NCBI RefSeq assembly: GCF_009870125.1
Contig: NC_046683.1
Coordinates: forward strand, 41,555,869-41,619,868
Reading direction: 5' to 3'
From: Drosophila pseudoobscura
Taxonomy: Eukaryota; Arthropoda; Insecta; Diptera; Drosophilidae
DNA length: 64,000 nt
Shown in pieces: positions 1 through 13,460 of this stretch; the first letter of the stretch is position 1, and the number at the start of each line of letters is the position of its first letter. The notes below the pieces were generated by a model. The model saw only the letters and a list, made by a program, of their open reading frames with translations, had not been told where the DNA came from and made no database searches. Position numbers and translations under genes: made by a program.

Positions 1-775
1 CCGTGCCCTTCACCAACCCACAACCCACACATTGGTTATTGGTGCACCACCCATACCCATACCCACACCGACACCCACACGCACACCAACACCCATGCAC
101 ACGCCTGAAATCCAACATACAAGCATACTTTTTCACCCACTCTCTAAACGATCGCGGATACTCTCACTGGGTACGTCTGATCTGATCTGATCCTTTATGG
201 TGGCTGTTTCTGTTCCTGTGCTCTTTCTGTCCATGAAGGTTTTGTTGTAGTGTTGCTGTCTCCAAAAGCAAAGCTCAGATTATGTTGATGAGAGAGTGAA
301 TGCCTGTCTGTCCTCTATGTGAAATCAGTGATCCCTCTCTCTCTCTCTCTCTGCACTTCGCTCTCTCTCTGACTGTCTTTCTCCCTCTATTCCCCTATAT
401 GTATCTGTCTCTGTATCTTTATGGATCTTCTGTGTTTCCAGACATAAACGAACATGAGATCGGCGTTAGCTGTTCCACTTTCAAGTTATTAAATATCTTT
501 TGTTGTTTTTCTCTTGCTAACACAAAAAGAATATATACACACACACACAAACACACACACACACACATCCAAACCCACACTATTGTACGCCCACACACCT
601 TAACACATACGAACTAAAACCAATACAAACACAAATCGAACACTCAGTATAAGTAAAAAAAAAAATACAATACATTACAAAACAAAAACAGAACCTAAGA
701 AGATGAAGAACTATTTTGTTGTGTGAGTTTCGCTAAAACGTCTGCCACCCTCCCACCTTGAATCATTTTGTTCAG
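1..775. other. Intronic or 5' flanking DNA of the CH-domain gene
   Basis: No coding exon can be supported here. The stretch is rich in short CA-type repeats (about 535-570), a CT run (about 330-370) and A-rich DNA near 655-690. It ends in a pyrimidine-rich tract and a TTCAG acceptor at 771-775, so it is most simply the intron before the first visible exon of the calponin-homology gene. Further 5' exons presumably lie to the left of the window. Confidence 0.5.
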
Positions 776-2089
<1,314 letters not shown>

Positions 2090-2601
2090 GCAGCAGCAGC
2101 AGCAGCATCGCAGCGCCCTCAAAGAAGCAGCAAGGAAGTAAAGGTCACAGCAGTCAACTCAACAACTCTCAATAGAAAGAGCAACAGCAAACCACTCATT
2201 AAATTTTAAGCAGTTTCCTCCTGCCCACAAACGAGACCATCACACAACTGAGCATTTCACCCACTCGCAACCCAAGGGTGCACCTTGGGTGCACCACACA
2301 ACCACTTGACACCCAATCTAACTGTAAAACGGAACCGCAAATGGCAGCGCAGGCTCGTCTAACGTGAACCAGCAACTTGTACGTTTTTTTTTTGTTTGTT
2401 TAATTTTTTACTATTATTATTATTACTATTACACATTATTATTTGTTATCGAACGCGCAGCAGAAACTATGCAATAATTGTTGATTTATTTCTTTGTCAT
2501 AATTTTAATTGTAAAATCGGAGAAGAAGAAGCAGAAGCAACGCGAAGATCTTCTCAGAACGAGATCTTCGGCTACTAACCTTTATGAATTACTACTGTAA
2601 T

Positions 2602-2607
2602 AATAAA
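2602..2607 (+). terminator. Poly(A) signal of the CH-domain gene
   Basis: AATAAA lies about 515 nt after the stop codon at 2087-2089, in A/T-rich DNA, followed by a T/G-rich stretch (TGTAACTTCATGTGTT). It is the first canonical signal downstream, so the 3' UTR is likely about 2090-2630. Confidence 0.55.
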
Positions 2608-2944
2608 CATATTCTATGTAACTTCATGTGTTCCCGTTTCCATATTTATTTTCATTTTTTTATGGATTTGGATTGATTCCCATTTCGTATGGAAATTTGG
2701 GTAAAAGGAGCCACATTCGTGTCGATTAGCCCCTAATAATTATTTGCCGTAAAATTTAGAAATTTAAAACAAAACATGAACAGGAATCAAACCGAATAAT
2801 GACTACTTTCCGGGTATCTGACGTCTGACGTACTGTAAAATGTCTGTGCAAAATTTGATGTAAAAATTAAAATTTAGTATTTACACACCGCGCCACCAGG
2901 ACTTGCCCCTATAAGACCACACACATTGGGAGGAGCCGATTGGC

Positions 2945-3933
2945 ATGGCCCATCGCCAACAGCTTCCCGTCATTTCAGAGTCAACGGCTTGTCGCTTGTT
3001 CAACACTGTTCTGGGCGACAGGAGGACGTCAACGACGGCGACGGTCCCCGAGATGGCTGCCACCGAACCTGGTTCCAGCAGCCAGGTCGCTTATGATTCT
3101 GCGGCAAATGGTGTCATAGACAGTGATCCGTCTCCCCTGCCGACGAGCGTTCCAACGTTTGGAGCGCACTCGCAGTTGCAGGAGAGCGTTCACTCAGCCA
3201 ACGAGAACGGAAATTCATGCCGCATCTGCCGCTGGAACCGAAGTGATATGGAGATCATCAACTGTCCGTGCAAGTGCAAGGGCAGTGTGGTAAGTGATAC
3301 CGGGGTAGAGAGATAGAGAGAGAGTTGCGGGAGAGAGCTAAGGGGATGCTGTTATGTCATATGGTGATCATATTTCAGGGCTACATACACCTGAAGTGCC
3401 TGCGGCGATGGATCGTCCACCGTCATGACAATCGCTGCGAGATCTGCCATGCTGTCTTCGATCTATCCGAGGAGCGGATGAGCGTTAAGAAGATGATGCG
3501 CACCTTCTGGTGTGGCCGCTGTTGTGGTCTCATTGTGAAGCACGTGATGTTCAGTTTCTCGCTGATGCCGCTGGGACACATCATCTTGCAGCAGGTGAGG
3601 ACCGCCTGTGCTCCTTGCCGGCCGAGTCGTCTGATCACGGTCCTCTTGTTTCGTGGCCCGATCACTGCTTATCTGCGCTTATTTTCTTGTGTACAGGTGC
3701 TGCAGTGCATGGAGACCTTGAACCAGGGCAGCGCCGAACAGCTCACCGTCCAGGAGGTATTCATCGCCTCCTGTGCCCTGCTGACCTCCAGCGCTCTCTT
3801 CTTCCATTTCTTCGAGTTCGTGACGACGCGCTGCCTGCTCATTCGCAACATACTGCGCCACTGGTGGATGTTCGGTAGCACCAGCGACTTTTCCATTTTC
3901 GAAATCGAGGACGATGTCGTAGAGCTGTTTTAA
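2945..3933 (+). CDS. RING-CH (MARCH-type) membrane-associated E3 ubiquitin ligase
   Basis: Exons 2945-3289, 3379-3594 and 3697-3933 give a 265-aa protein. A disordered Ser/Thr-rich N terminus is followed by a C4HC3 RING-CH finger: Cys92, Cys95, Cys109, Cys111, His119, Cys122, Cys135, Cys138, with the hallmark PCKCKGS before the first splice and YIHLKCLRRW just after it. The finger is expected to recruit an E2 enzyme. Two hydrophobic stretches follow, in the second exon (VMFSFSLMPLGHIIL) and the third (FIASCALLTSSALFFHFFEF), consistent with two membrane passes, so the finger would face the cytosol. Intron 1 is 89 nt (GTAAGT donor). Intron 2 is 102 nt, a multiple of three without stop, so its retention would keep the frame. 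ATG 2945 is the first in-frame start but an extra 5' exon cannot be excluded. The substrate is unknown. Confidence 0.85.
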
Positions 3934-5283
3934 GGATAACAATGGAACAAGCAAACTCGAAATTTAATAGCTTTTATTGCACACACTCAATCCAATAGTT
4001 TGGGTATTAAATATTTGGTAAAATTCAGTTTTTATTTAGAAAACTCCATTGAGGAGTTCGACAGCGTCTTCTGAATCTAGTCTAAGCCATTACAGAGGTC
4101 GGCTGCAAGCTATATGTACATACATATGCGCGCTTTTGATTATAATCAGCCCGGCTCCGTTTGTCACATTCACAAACGTTTTCCGATTTACTTTTGAACA
4201 CATATAAATTGGAGCTCCCGTTTTTACATTCCGCAAGATTTATTCGTTTTCAAACCGCGAAAACATTTTCGTTGACGAAATGAAAAGTAAACGGCTTTTT
4301 ATACAACGAAACGAACCTTAATTGCAAAAGGAAAAAAAAATAGATGACTTATTGAGGCATTAACATAAACTTGACATCTATGTATATCAGGGTAATTTAA
4401 CTTTTGCTTTCTTTATAAATAATTTGATTTTAACCCAACCTTAAATTGGGCTCGGAAAAAATGGAGAGGACAAGAACAACAGCGGCGATAAGCTTCACAG
4501 GAAAATTCATCCCTGTGTACATCCCTGCCATGTCGGAAAAAAATTAAGTTTTGCAGACCTTTTTTTAAAACCACATTTTATACAACAAATTAAATTAAAC
4601 AGTGCTTACAAATGGCCAAAGGTATAGAAACATTAATACTCAGGTTTTTTGAATACTCGCTCTCAAATCGTACCTACGTGCATCATTTAAATAATTGGAA
4701 TCAATGGATTGAATTTAAATTCTTTTCGCTCATTCACTATCAAACAATTTCTATTTGGCGCACACCATGGCGCGGGATGCGCAACATTCGGCATACCCTA
4801 GGGAAACACACCTTGCAAGTGTTTATACTTTTCACAGTATTTTCTAGTATATTTTAAAGCGCGTTATGGACTCACCTTCTTGTGCAATGCACCAACATAG
4901 AAACTGTGTAGAAATGCCATCTAGAGCCATGTCTCAGGCCACATCGAGTACTAATTCGTGATCAGCATAGTGGATAACGGTGGGCTTTCATCTGGATTAT
5001 GCAAAAATTAAAAAACGGAACAAAAATTTTCGAAACGTACTCATTTCCCCTTCAGGTGTCGCTTTGGGTAATTACATAAATATGTAGTTAAAATGTATAA
5101 CATGTGTAGTTACACGCCAGCTGTTACCCTGTAAGGAAATTCATTTTGTGGAAATTGTTGTTGACCGTTTCTGTTTAAACCTTATTTTATAAGCAATTCA
5201 ATAAATATGACAACTTGAAATTAACCAGTCATGCAGGAAATTAATAAAATTATGATATTGTGCAGCTTGATTGCAAATAATTC
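3934..5283. other. Intergenic region between the MARCH gene and tko
   Basis: A/T-rich DNA with no supported gene. An ATTAAA at 4006-4011 could be the poly(A) signal of the RING-CH gene. The only longish open frame (4612-4857) has no recognisable domain, unusual composition and no splice or promoter context, and is treated as chance. The stretch 4740-4860 could be a decayed transposon fragment, but no termini were seen. Confidence 0.4.
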
Positions 5284-5336
5284 GTCAGTATATTTGCGGT
5301 ATATTTCTAAGGGTCAGACCGTATATTTTATCGATA
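5284..5336 (+). promoter_or_regulatory. tko core promoter elements (motif 6 and DRE)
   Basis: GTCAGTATATTT at 5284-5295 is an exact match to the Drosophila core promoter motif 6 (KTYRGTATWTTT). TATCGATA at 5329-5336 is the perfect DREF-binding DRE palindrome. The pair is typical of TATA-less housekeeping promoters. They lie 160-215 bp upstream of the tko ATG at 5499, so transcription probably starts between about 5340 and 5460. Confidence 0.7.
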
Positions 5337-5498
5337 AGTCCGCGGAACACAATAATAGATTTTTATTAATTACTAATTTCAAGCTCTTTATAAATTAAAA
5401 AGGAGCTTAACTATCAAATTTTACACACTACCGACTGATTGGACACTAACCAATTAAACTTGGAAACAGGCAAGTGATACCGACGTCACAGCAACAAC

Positions 5499-7082
5499 AT
5501 GAACTTCCTGCGGCAAACATTCAGCATTACGAAACAATTGACGGCGCAGGGTAAGTTTGCCTGCAAGTTGGCCAAAAACTGTCCTATCTATTTTGCAGAG
5601 GGTCCCTTCAGACAGCCCCTTCAGGATCGGTCTGGTCTGGTCTTCTGTTTTTACAATCAATGACTGTGCGCATTTCTCCCCCTCGCCGTCTGTGCAAGTA
5701 TTTATCCAGCGATCCTTGTCGCGTCGTGCCCACAATGATTTGTATAAAGTGTTTGTTTTTCAATGTGCAGTGCCCACTGCAGCACAGCATTCAATCGCAA
5801 CTCTTTCGGACGTGTGCGCGTGGCCGACTTGCTTACGGCTCGCTTCCACTTCCATTTCGAGAACGGGCCCTCCACCTCCACGAGCCTGCTGCTTGTGAAT
5901 ATTTTCATTGCCGCTTTCCCATGTGTCCCCCTGATGGGTTTTAATTAAAAAAATAATTAAAACCCTGCTAGCGAAAGTGCTGTCAAATGCCAAAAAATAT
6001 CGCAAACAGCATCGACAATGGGAATTTTGCATGGCCAGCACAATCAGCACAATGAAACACACCGAACAAACACTGACCGGACCCACACGGTCCACAGCCA
6101 CAGGTGTGGATCAGCCCTGGCCATTGTCCGGCATTCTTTGCCCGCCCTTTGTCTTTTGTATCTAAATGTCGAGCATAGCTCTTGCTTAAAATCCGCAATA
6201 TGGAAATTATTACCTGCGATCGTCGACCAGCGCGTCGGTCGGTGTGTGGCATTTACATTTATAATTGAAAATGCTGTCAATTTAAACTCGGAGAATGGAC
6301 GATGGACGACGGATCCTCCCGCCATTGTCACACTCTCTCAATCATGAAATGAAAGGCTTGAGAGCCATGAGGAGAACGGCCTTTTGTTCACCTCTGATGC
6401 ATTGCTGGACATTTGCGCATGCGCGTCATTTGGCTGCAATTATTGGCGATCCCAGGCAGAGCAGAACATTGTCAAAGATTTTGCACTGATGCAGAGGCTG
6501 CTGCACAATCATTTTCGATTTTCACAGAGATTAGCCACAACAAAGGGCCCATCGGGCATTGTCAATCTCGTTGGCCGGCCAACTGTCTGGTCTGACCCTT
6601 TGTCTGTTCCTCTGAGAGAAACCCCGACCTGGGAAATGTGTGCACAACAGTACAGTTGTGCTAGAATTGACTTGAACCAATCATTAATGCCGAATCTCTA
6701 CTGTTTTGCAGCCATGCAGAGCGGCTATGTGAGCGCCTTGCGCGGCATGGCCTCACTAAATCAAATGCATCGCACTGGACCCCACATCAAAACGAGGCCG
6801 CCACGCCAGCCGCTGGATGGGAAGCCCTTTGCCAAGGGCGTCGTCCTGAAGACGCTGATAAAGAAGCCCAAGAAACCGAACTCGGCCAACCGCAAGTGTG
6901 TCCTGGTGCGCCTCTCCACCGGCAAGGAGATGGTGGCCTATATCCCCGGCATTGGGCACAATCTGCAGGAGCACAACATCGTTCTCTGTCGCGTCGGTAG
7001 GCTGCAGGATGTGCCCGGCGTGAAGCTGAAGGCGGTGCGCGGTGTCTACGACCTGGCGCACGTCATCAAGAAGAGCCAGTAG
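5499..7082 (+). CDS. tko: Mitochondrial ribosomal protein S12 (uS12m), technical knockout
   Basis: Two coding exons, 5499-5550 and 6712-7082, joined over a 1161-nt intron (GTAAGT donor, TTTTGCAG acceptor), encode 140 aa, the length recalled for D. melanogaster tko. The first exon gives a short, basic presequence ([17 protein letters not shown]) suited to mitochondrial import. The second carries the strongly conserved uS12 core, including [20 protein letters not shown], the loop [15 protein letters not shown] and the terminal [14 protein letters not shown]. In the mitoribosome small subunit uS12m lines the decoding centre and affects accuracy and antibiotic response. Codon third positions in exon 2 are G/C-rich, as expected for a real gene. 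The longer open frame that begins at 6384 is only intron read-through. No anomalies are seen. Confidence 0.97.
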
Positions 7083-8436
7083 TTCCTATAGCATACAGCA
7101 CATTTGTACAGATACAGATACGTAACCCCCCCCCCCCAAACAAAGATGCCAGTCAGCAGCCCATCCCGCATTGTGTTATTATTGTTTTTTTATGGAAAAT
7201 TATGCAGCTCAGTCGGCTTAGTGTAAGTAGCAACAAGTTGACAAAGCGGGGAGGGTCTTTCGGATCCGATCCTGTACCCCGTGTACCGTACCCTGCAATG
7301 AGCACTCCTTATACTGTTTCTTGTTCGCCTCTTCCCTTGTCGTCGCAATCTTAAGTCAACAGGACGTCACGTCACTTCTACCTGGGGCCTGTCCTGTACA
7401 TACCACAGGGAATTTAACTGCATTTTTACGCTTTAGTAGATAAATCCATTTTGCCGGAATCGAATCTGGTTGTCCGTGTCGTGTTGGCTTTTTAAGAGAA
7501 TTGCCAAATTTTCTGCCAAATAATCGTTAGCTGAAACGGGCGTCTCCTCGCCCCGCCCACTCTTCACAGTTGGCTCTGGAAAGGCTACAATAATTGGTAA
7601 TTTCGTCAGAATATGTGAGAGTATCCCAGTCAGGGCACTGCTCCTGCTGTGGCCTTTTTGGCGTTCTACTAAAGGTTGGTTGCTACAAATGCAGCATCCA
7701 GGGAAACGCATACAAAACAATATCAAAGTCAAACAGAGCTTAAACCTCTACATATTGACGAGTCCACACATTGTTTGTGGATTCAAAAAATGAATTTGAG
7801 ACGGGGAAAAAACATATACTCCAAACAAACATTTAGGGTATATTTGAAATGTGGATACAATTTCACTGCCGTGCCACTTTCATTTAATTCTTGTTTCTGC
7901 ATTTTAAGTCTGGAGACCCAAAAAATTGCAGAAGCAGAAGAACAATGATAAATGCCCTTGATATTATAAATGACTGTTAAAAAATATATTTTAAAGAATT
8001 GAAAGTCCAATGCATAGATTCCAAATTTATATTAAATAATCTAATTTGGGCATTTTACATTGCATAGCCAATGCTCAGTATGGACGTAAACGTCCATCGG
8101 ATATTGTGAGCTTTAAAAATTATTACTTCGTGCTATCCTTATACATACATATCTTTTTAGATCTGAGTGAACCGTTGTTGATTGAACAAAAAGCCCTTCA
8201 AAAATATGATTATATTACTGTTTGTCATAAATCTATTAACAGTTCCCATATCTATGACACAAATCCGATTCTATTGGCGAAAACAATATATTTAAATGAA
8301 TTTGGTCTTAACATTTGTTTCGTACTCCGTTACGAGTATTTTTGAGATTTCTTCATTGACTGTCTATCGGTCGGTGTCCATCAAAGGGAACTCTGGCTCG
8401 TTTCGGTTCGGGTCGGCTCTGGCCAGCAAAGGATTC

Positions 8437-8471
8437 ACCGTTAACCGTTACCCGTTGGCCGTTAACCGTTA
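8437..8471. repeat. Five-unit heptamer array (ACCGTTA)n
   Basis: Five units with an exact 7-bp period; the CCGTTA/G cores begin at 8438, 8445, 8452, 8459 and 8466. Four cores are CCGTTA and the third is CCGTTG. CCGTTR is the reverse complement of the Myb consensus YAACGG, so this may be a homotypic binding cluster, or just a small satellite seed. Confidence 0.8.
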
Positions 8472-11360
8472 ACCCACCTACCAACTAGCCATCACGCATG
8501 GCTGAAGAAGGAATTAGACAAACAAATGGAAAGATCCGTTTTAAGTGAGCCGACGCCGGGGCTGTCGCTGTCGCCATCCATTGGATGGATGACAGTTCGG
8601 TGACCACAGAAATCCTTTTCCTGTGTCCATCAGCGCGACACTGTGTACACAAAGGTCCTGGGACAGCGACAGAGCGACCGTTACCGTTATCTGCATGTTC
8701 TCTGCCTGATTGAGACATTATGACAGCAGCAGCAGCCACAAGATGAAGAAGGAGAGGCAGGAGTCTCAGAGTCCGAGTCCTGCTCCTGGGCCATTGTCTT
8801 AGGATCGTTCGTTTTGATTTTGTGCTGAGTCAAGTTGTCCAACATTAAGACGAAGCATCGACAGGGCTTGCCTTTGTCCTCGAGCGTGCATAATTTTTAT
8901 CAATAAAAATGTCATTGTCCGAACACATGCGAAAGGACACGACAGCCAACAACAGCCAACAGCCAGCAACCAGATAATTATCCTCCTCAACTTCCCTTGA
9001 ATCCGAGCCCCGTCTTAAAGGATATTTTTGCTGCTTTCTATCGCTTTTGTTGCCACCTTTGTCTCTCATAATAACTGTAAAATTTGTGAAATGAAAAATG
9101 ATCCACCGCATTACTGGACAATCATCCAAGTGTTCACACGTTTGCGGCCAGCCAATTGAATTGGCCAAAATCTGGGAAAATTCGAAAGTTCTTTTTGGCT
9201 GAAATGAATAGCCAAAGGTTCTCGAAGGTGGTTCGGTTCCATCTTTCTGTCAGACCTGGAAGAAGCAATCCTCAACCGATCTGTCTTGGAATCACTTTAT
9301 CAGGATTTAGCTAACCCGTTGCCAGAACGTTTGGAATAAAAGGTTTCAAATTTAGGTCAAGATTTGGCAGAGCTTTGTCTTTCGACGTATTTATGTAATT
9401 TATTTCCAACTACTTTCGAATGTTCTTTCCCTTCAAGGTACATATACACACGATATTTATTTACTGATTGGAAATGCTATAACAAGCAGAAGCATAGCCG
9501 TTCTGTCGACCACTGGTTGTTCTTTTTTCTAAGATAGGGTTAATCTCTCCATCGATTGATTAATTAAGCGACTTTTATTGGATTAACTATTTCACTTGCA
9601 AGTCTAGCTCATATATGGTAAGAAATATTGTACGGAGATGATGTTTTGAATTCCATGGTTTTTCTTTTCTTGGTTGTGAAAGTTGGGGAGAACAAAGTTG
9701 GTCGAACAATGGGCAGGCTGTTGCAAACCATTTTGTATAAAACCCACACACATACATACATAAGTACAACCAGAGAAATCGAGATTTAAAAATGCATTAT
9801 AATAGATTTTCACCGAAAGTGGAAATTGTAAAAACAAAGTTGTTTTCCTTACCATCAATATGAAAATATTTGATCTTGTACATATTTAAATTTAATATTT
9901 TCGTGGCCCACTATTTTTATATTTAAAATCCGAATATCAACTGTCGAAAGGGAGAACAGCCCGATAGTATCCCTTGATTCCCCATAAAACAGTTTTCAGA
10001 AAGAGAAAAGAGCGTTGCAGATTGTGTAAGACAGGAACTCCAATGCCAAAATCCGATTAGTGTAAGGTTCTCCTCCTTTCTCTAATAACTATTAATATTA
10101 TTTTTTTCCTATCGAAGCTAATGCTTCAAAATAAAGGAGTCATTTTACTTTACTTGCAATTTAATTTTTGGTATGACATTTTTCTATGAGGGTATCTGAG
10201 GGTATGTATCTAAATACATAATATAGTGGTACGATGTGACCGGCTTATTCCGAAAATAAGACTTAGAGAGAGAGAGACATGTTTCTAAAGAGCATACATA
10301 GTTTTTCGATACGACCCAATCTATGCTGTCTATTTTCATGTTCATATGGGGAGCTCCTATGAGAAACCATCCTTTAATGATTGCTTTTACTCCAGATCTT
10401 TATCCTCAAACTTCTTGCTGGAACTCGATTCAAGATCCTGTACATATGACTGCTGGTTAGCTTTGTGGTGAGCGGCTACTCCTGCTCTTGTGCCTGTTGG
10501 GAATGAGTCACTGTCCGTTCCTTCCCTGACCAGAATATACAATTATATAGCTCGAATCGAATCGAATCGATGCTGTCATTCCCCCTTTGCCTTTTGCTGT
10601 TTTAAGAGCAAGGAATCGTAGTGGAAGTGGAGTTTCTGTGGGCGAAGGGATGGATGCGAAAAGAGTTTGACCAGACGAATTGCCAAACATTTTATTTAAT
10701 CATCGACACGTGTTCTCTGGTTCTCGCTATTCAGAAATGGGAATGGGCATGCGAATTGCAGTCAGATTGGGGTGGCACGGGTGGCAGAAACGGGGGATGA
10801 CAATGACAGCCCTTAGATGGTGACGGTGGACCCCGTTCAACCCTTGGGCAACGCAACCCTTGCGTGATGTGAATCGAATCTCGTAACCTCTGAGCAAAAT
10901 GGCGCTGGCTAAAAATGGCAACAATCAGTACAGCACCCAATTCCCAATAAAAATGCTTACAGGCAGGCTCGGATCGGATCAGCGCGAAGCCTAAGCCCCA
11001 CTCCGCTGGGACCTACGGTTAATCCTCAGCAGAACCGAAACAGAAATATGCCAGCTCCTAATTGGCATCTTGTTGTTCCAGGCATTGTGCCTGCATTCTT
11101 TACGAACAATCGAGATGTCAAGTGAGAGTCAAATAATGATGCATAACCCGGTGCTCGGGGTTCTAGATGCCGCAACCCAGATTATACTTCGGGAACATCA
11201 TAATTTTCTTGTAATCGATTGCAGAAAAAAAGGCATCAAGTGAAGATATCCTACTAAAAGAGATCAGACAGACAAAAACCAACAAAAATCGATACTCAAA
11301 ATCCACAAGAAAAAGACGAAGGACAACAACAAACGACGGGCGGGCCCTAACCACACAAAG

Positions 11361-11362
<2 letters not shown>

Positions 11363-11405
<43 letters not shown>
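11363..11405. repeat. (CT)n microsatellite
   Basis: A pure 43-bp CT/GA dinucleotide run, upstream of giant. Such GAGA-type tracts can bind GAF, which helps keep fly regulatory DNA open, but this one may be neutral. Confidence 0.95.
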
Positions 11406-11408
<3 letters not shown>

Positions 11409-12539
11409 ATATATCAGACTGCTGCCCATGTTTGTCCTTGGCCACGTGTAGAGCACACTCCAATCGCAAGCAAGAAGGGCACACGATCACGATCTGCCGA
11501 ACCATCACCGCCAGGTGAGAAGGCAAAACTGTCAATCAGGACGCCATCGGCCAGCGCATGTGTGATCGTGATCCCCGTCCTAATCGTGATACTTTGCTGA
11601 TTTCAACCCCAGACCGATCCGATCGGCGTCTGATTCGCCAGGCGATTGATCGACTCATGTATTGTATAGTATGTATGTTTACCTTTACCCCCATCCTCAC
11701 GCTCTCGCTCGGGCTATCCTACAGGCCCCTGCGCTAACCCGTTTCATCTGTGTTGACAATTCGCCAAAGATCTGCGAAATGTGTTTGCTCATGGCCCTAA
11801 TCCAGTCCCTTATGGGGCGGCACGATCGATTCAGAGATTCATCGATCGATTCCCGAATTCCACGTGGCCAGCACGTGGCTGACTTGAGCCACAATCAAGT
11901 CTCTTGGATTGGAGATCCCTATGGATCCCTATTTAAAATTAATTTCTGAATCATACAGAAGATTTTGTTGAAGATTGGCCAAGGAAATGTGGAAATACAT
12001 CTCTAATAAAATATAGAACAGATTGACTTTCAATGAATGGGAGACTATGGTAAGAGACGGTTAATTTGGTCACCTCTTAAAGTGGGTGATGAGCCCTGCA
12101 GAAGTCTGAGCCTTTCGTTAACGAATAATAAATACCCAAGCTGATGTATTCAAAGATTGATCATTTATGAAAGACTGATTATGTATCTGGGATCAAATAA
12201 TCGATATCTATAAATATTTAAGCGATAGGGTCGAAAGTCAAGGCTGATCAGTCCCTCTCTGACTGGAAGATCGGTGTACTCTGCTCAGCGTTGACAGATC
12301 TTTAGAGATCATCTCTGGGAGTGCTGCGAGATCATAGGAGGCACTACTAGCTTTAGTGGGCTTGACCAGTGGCTTCGCAAGTCTCCTCAGCAGATCTACC
12401 TAAGCAGCATCTCACATCCTTGTGCCAGTGATCCCATTTCCCATTCCCAGCCCAGATAATCGTCACAGCCTCTACTCAAGTAATTTTTCAATTGACCTAA
12501 CAATTGGTCTAAGCTCGTGAGCAGTTGAGCTCGTTGGTC

Positions 12540-13460
12540 GCCGATCCGAGGATCTGAAGATCTAATCTTCCGGATTTACGTGAAACTTTTGCAATAAGTA
12601 GTGCATAACAATAAATTGAACTTGGACCGGGCTCGGGGTCGGATCTGTAGCAGAAGCCGGAGCAAGAGCCGCAACATTATTTGGCAATATACGAGCAGGC
12701 GAGTGGCCTAATCTGGTGGACTGGACGACTGATCCATTGCTCGCTCCCTGGCACCATCCTCTACCCCGGCAGCCTCGATTCGCCGATGTCGTAGTCCGTG
12801 CGTAATCTGAGATTAAATTAAAATGTCGCAGGCGCGCATTCATAATCAGGCCAAGACAGCGACAGGGGCATGGACGAGACTCACCTCTGTTTTGCGCTAA
12901 ATCCCTTGGCTGGATGGCCTAATCCTTTCGGCTGTCCGTGCGCCTACCTGGTCCTCGTCCTGATCCAGTCCAGTGCCATGCAACAGTCGCGCTACACACG
13001 AATTAACCTGATTAAAATTGTATTTTTCCCAAATTTATGGGATTAAGTTCCGTTCAAGTTCCTTTAACTCGTTTAAGCTACCGGATTTAGTTCAAGTGCT
13101 CAATCCTAGGGCCTGCACCTCGAGCCATGAGCCGTGAGCTGAACCGCCGTGAGCCGATTTTTATTGGGCTGGCTTAATTAGCACAATTGTTTACAAAATT
13201 TACCTTTCGTCATGCTGAGAGCCGAAGAACCTGATGACCTGGCCAACACGAGCAAGCCGTCCTGGATCTCGACAGATCTCCTGTGTGAAATCCATGGCAC
13301 GCACACGCCCACAGCTCGGCGTGGGCTCGGCTCAGGCTCAGGCTCTCAGGCCCAGGCTGAGAATCAAATCAGCTCAAACCAGTTCAGCTCGGTACAGGTC
13401 TACTACTCGTTTGGTGTGAACCAAACAGCTCGAAATTCCATTTAAAAATTAGTCTAATCC
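12540..13460. promoter_or_regulatory. Candidate distal (anterior) giant enhancer
   Basis: Within about 900 bp there are three perfect Bicoid-type cores (TAATCC 12920-12925, GGATTA 13040-13045, TAATCC 13455-13460) and two TAATCT variants (near 12555 and 12709). A canonical Zelda site reads CTACCTG at 12944-12950 and a Caudal-like TTTATGG at 13034-13040. It lies about 12.3-13.2 kb upstream of the giant start site. D. melanogaster giant has a Bicoid-responsive anterior enhancer about 10 kb upstream, so a homologous role is plausible. No alignment was possible here. Confidence 0.4.

Larger units (their letters stand above)
7083..12539. other. tko 3' region and distal upstream domain of giant
   Basis: No gene is supported. 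The start holds the tko 3' UTR, with a C-run near 7126-7137. The rest is A/T-rich non-coding DNA with blocks that look constrained, a 43-bp CT repeat and a heptamer array (listed separately). A Zelda-type CTACCTG word lies at 7378-7384. TAATCC, a Bicoid-type core, lies at 11020-11025. The position upstream of giant and the absence of other genes suggest a regulatory domain, but no function is shown for any part. Confidence 0.4.

Noticed and set aside
4612-4857. 81-codon open frame between the MARCH gene and tko
   Set aside because: No domain, A/T-rich composition, no splice or promoter context.
6384-6711. N-terminal extension of tko by the long open frame from 6384
   Set aside because: It reads through the intron; the true exon 1 at 5499 splices in phase and gives the expected 140 aa.
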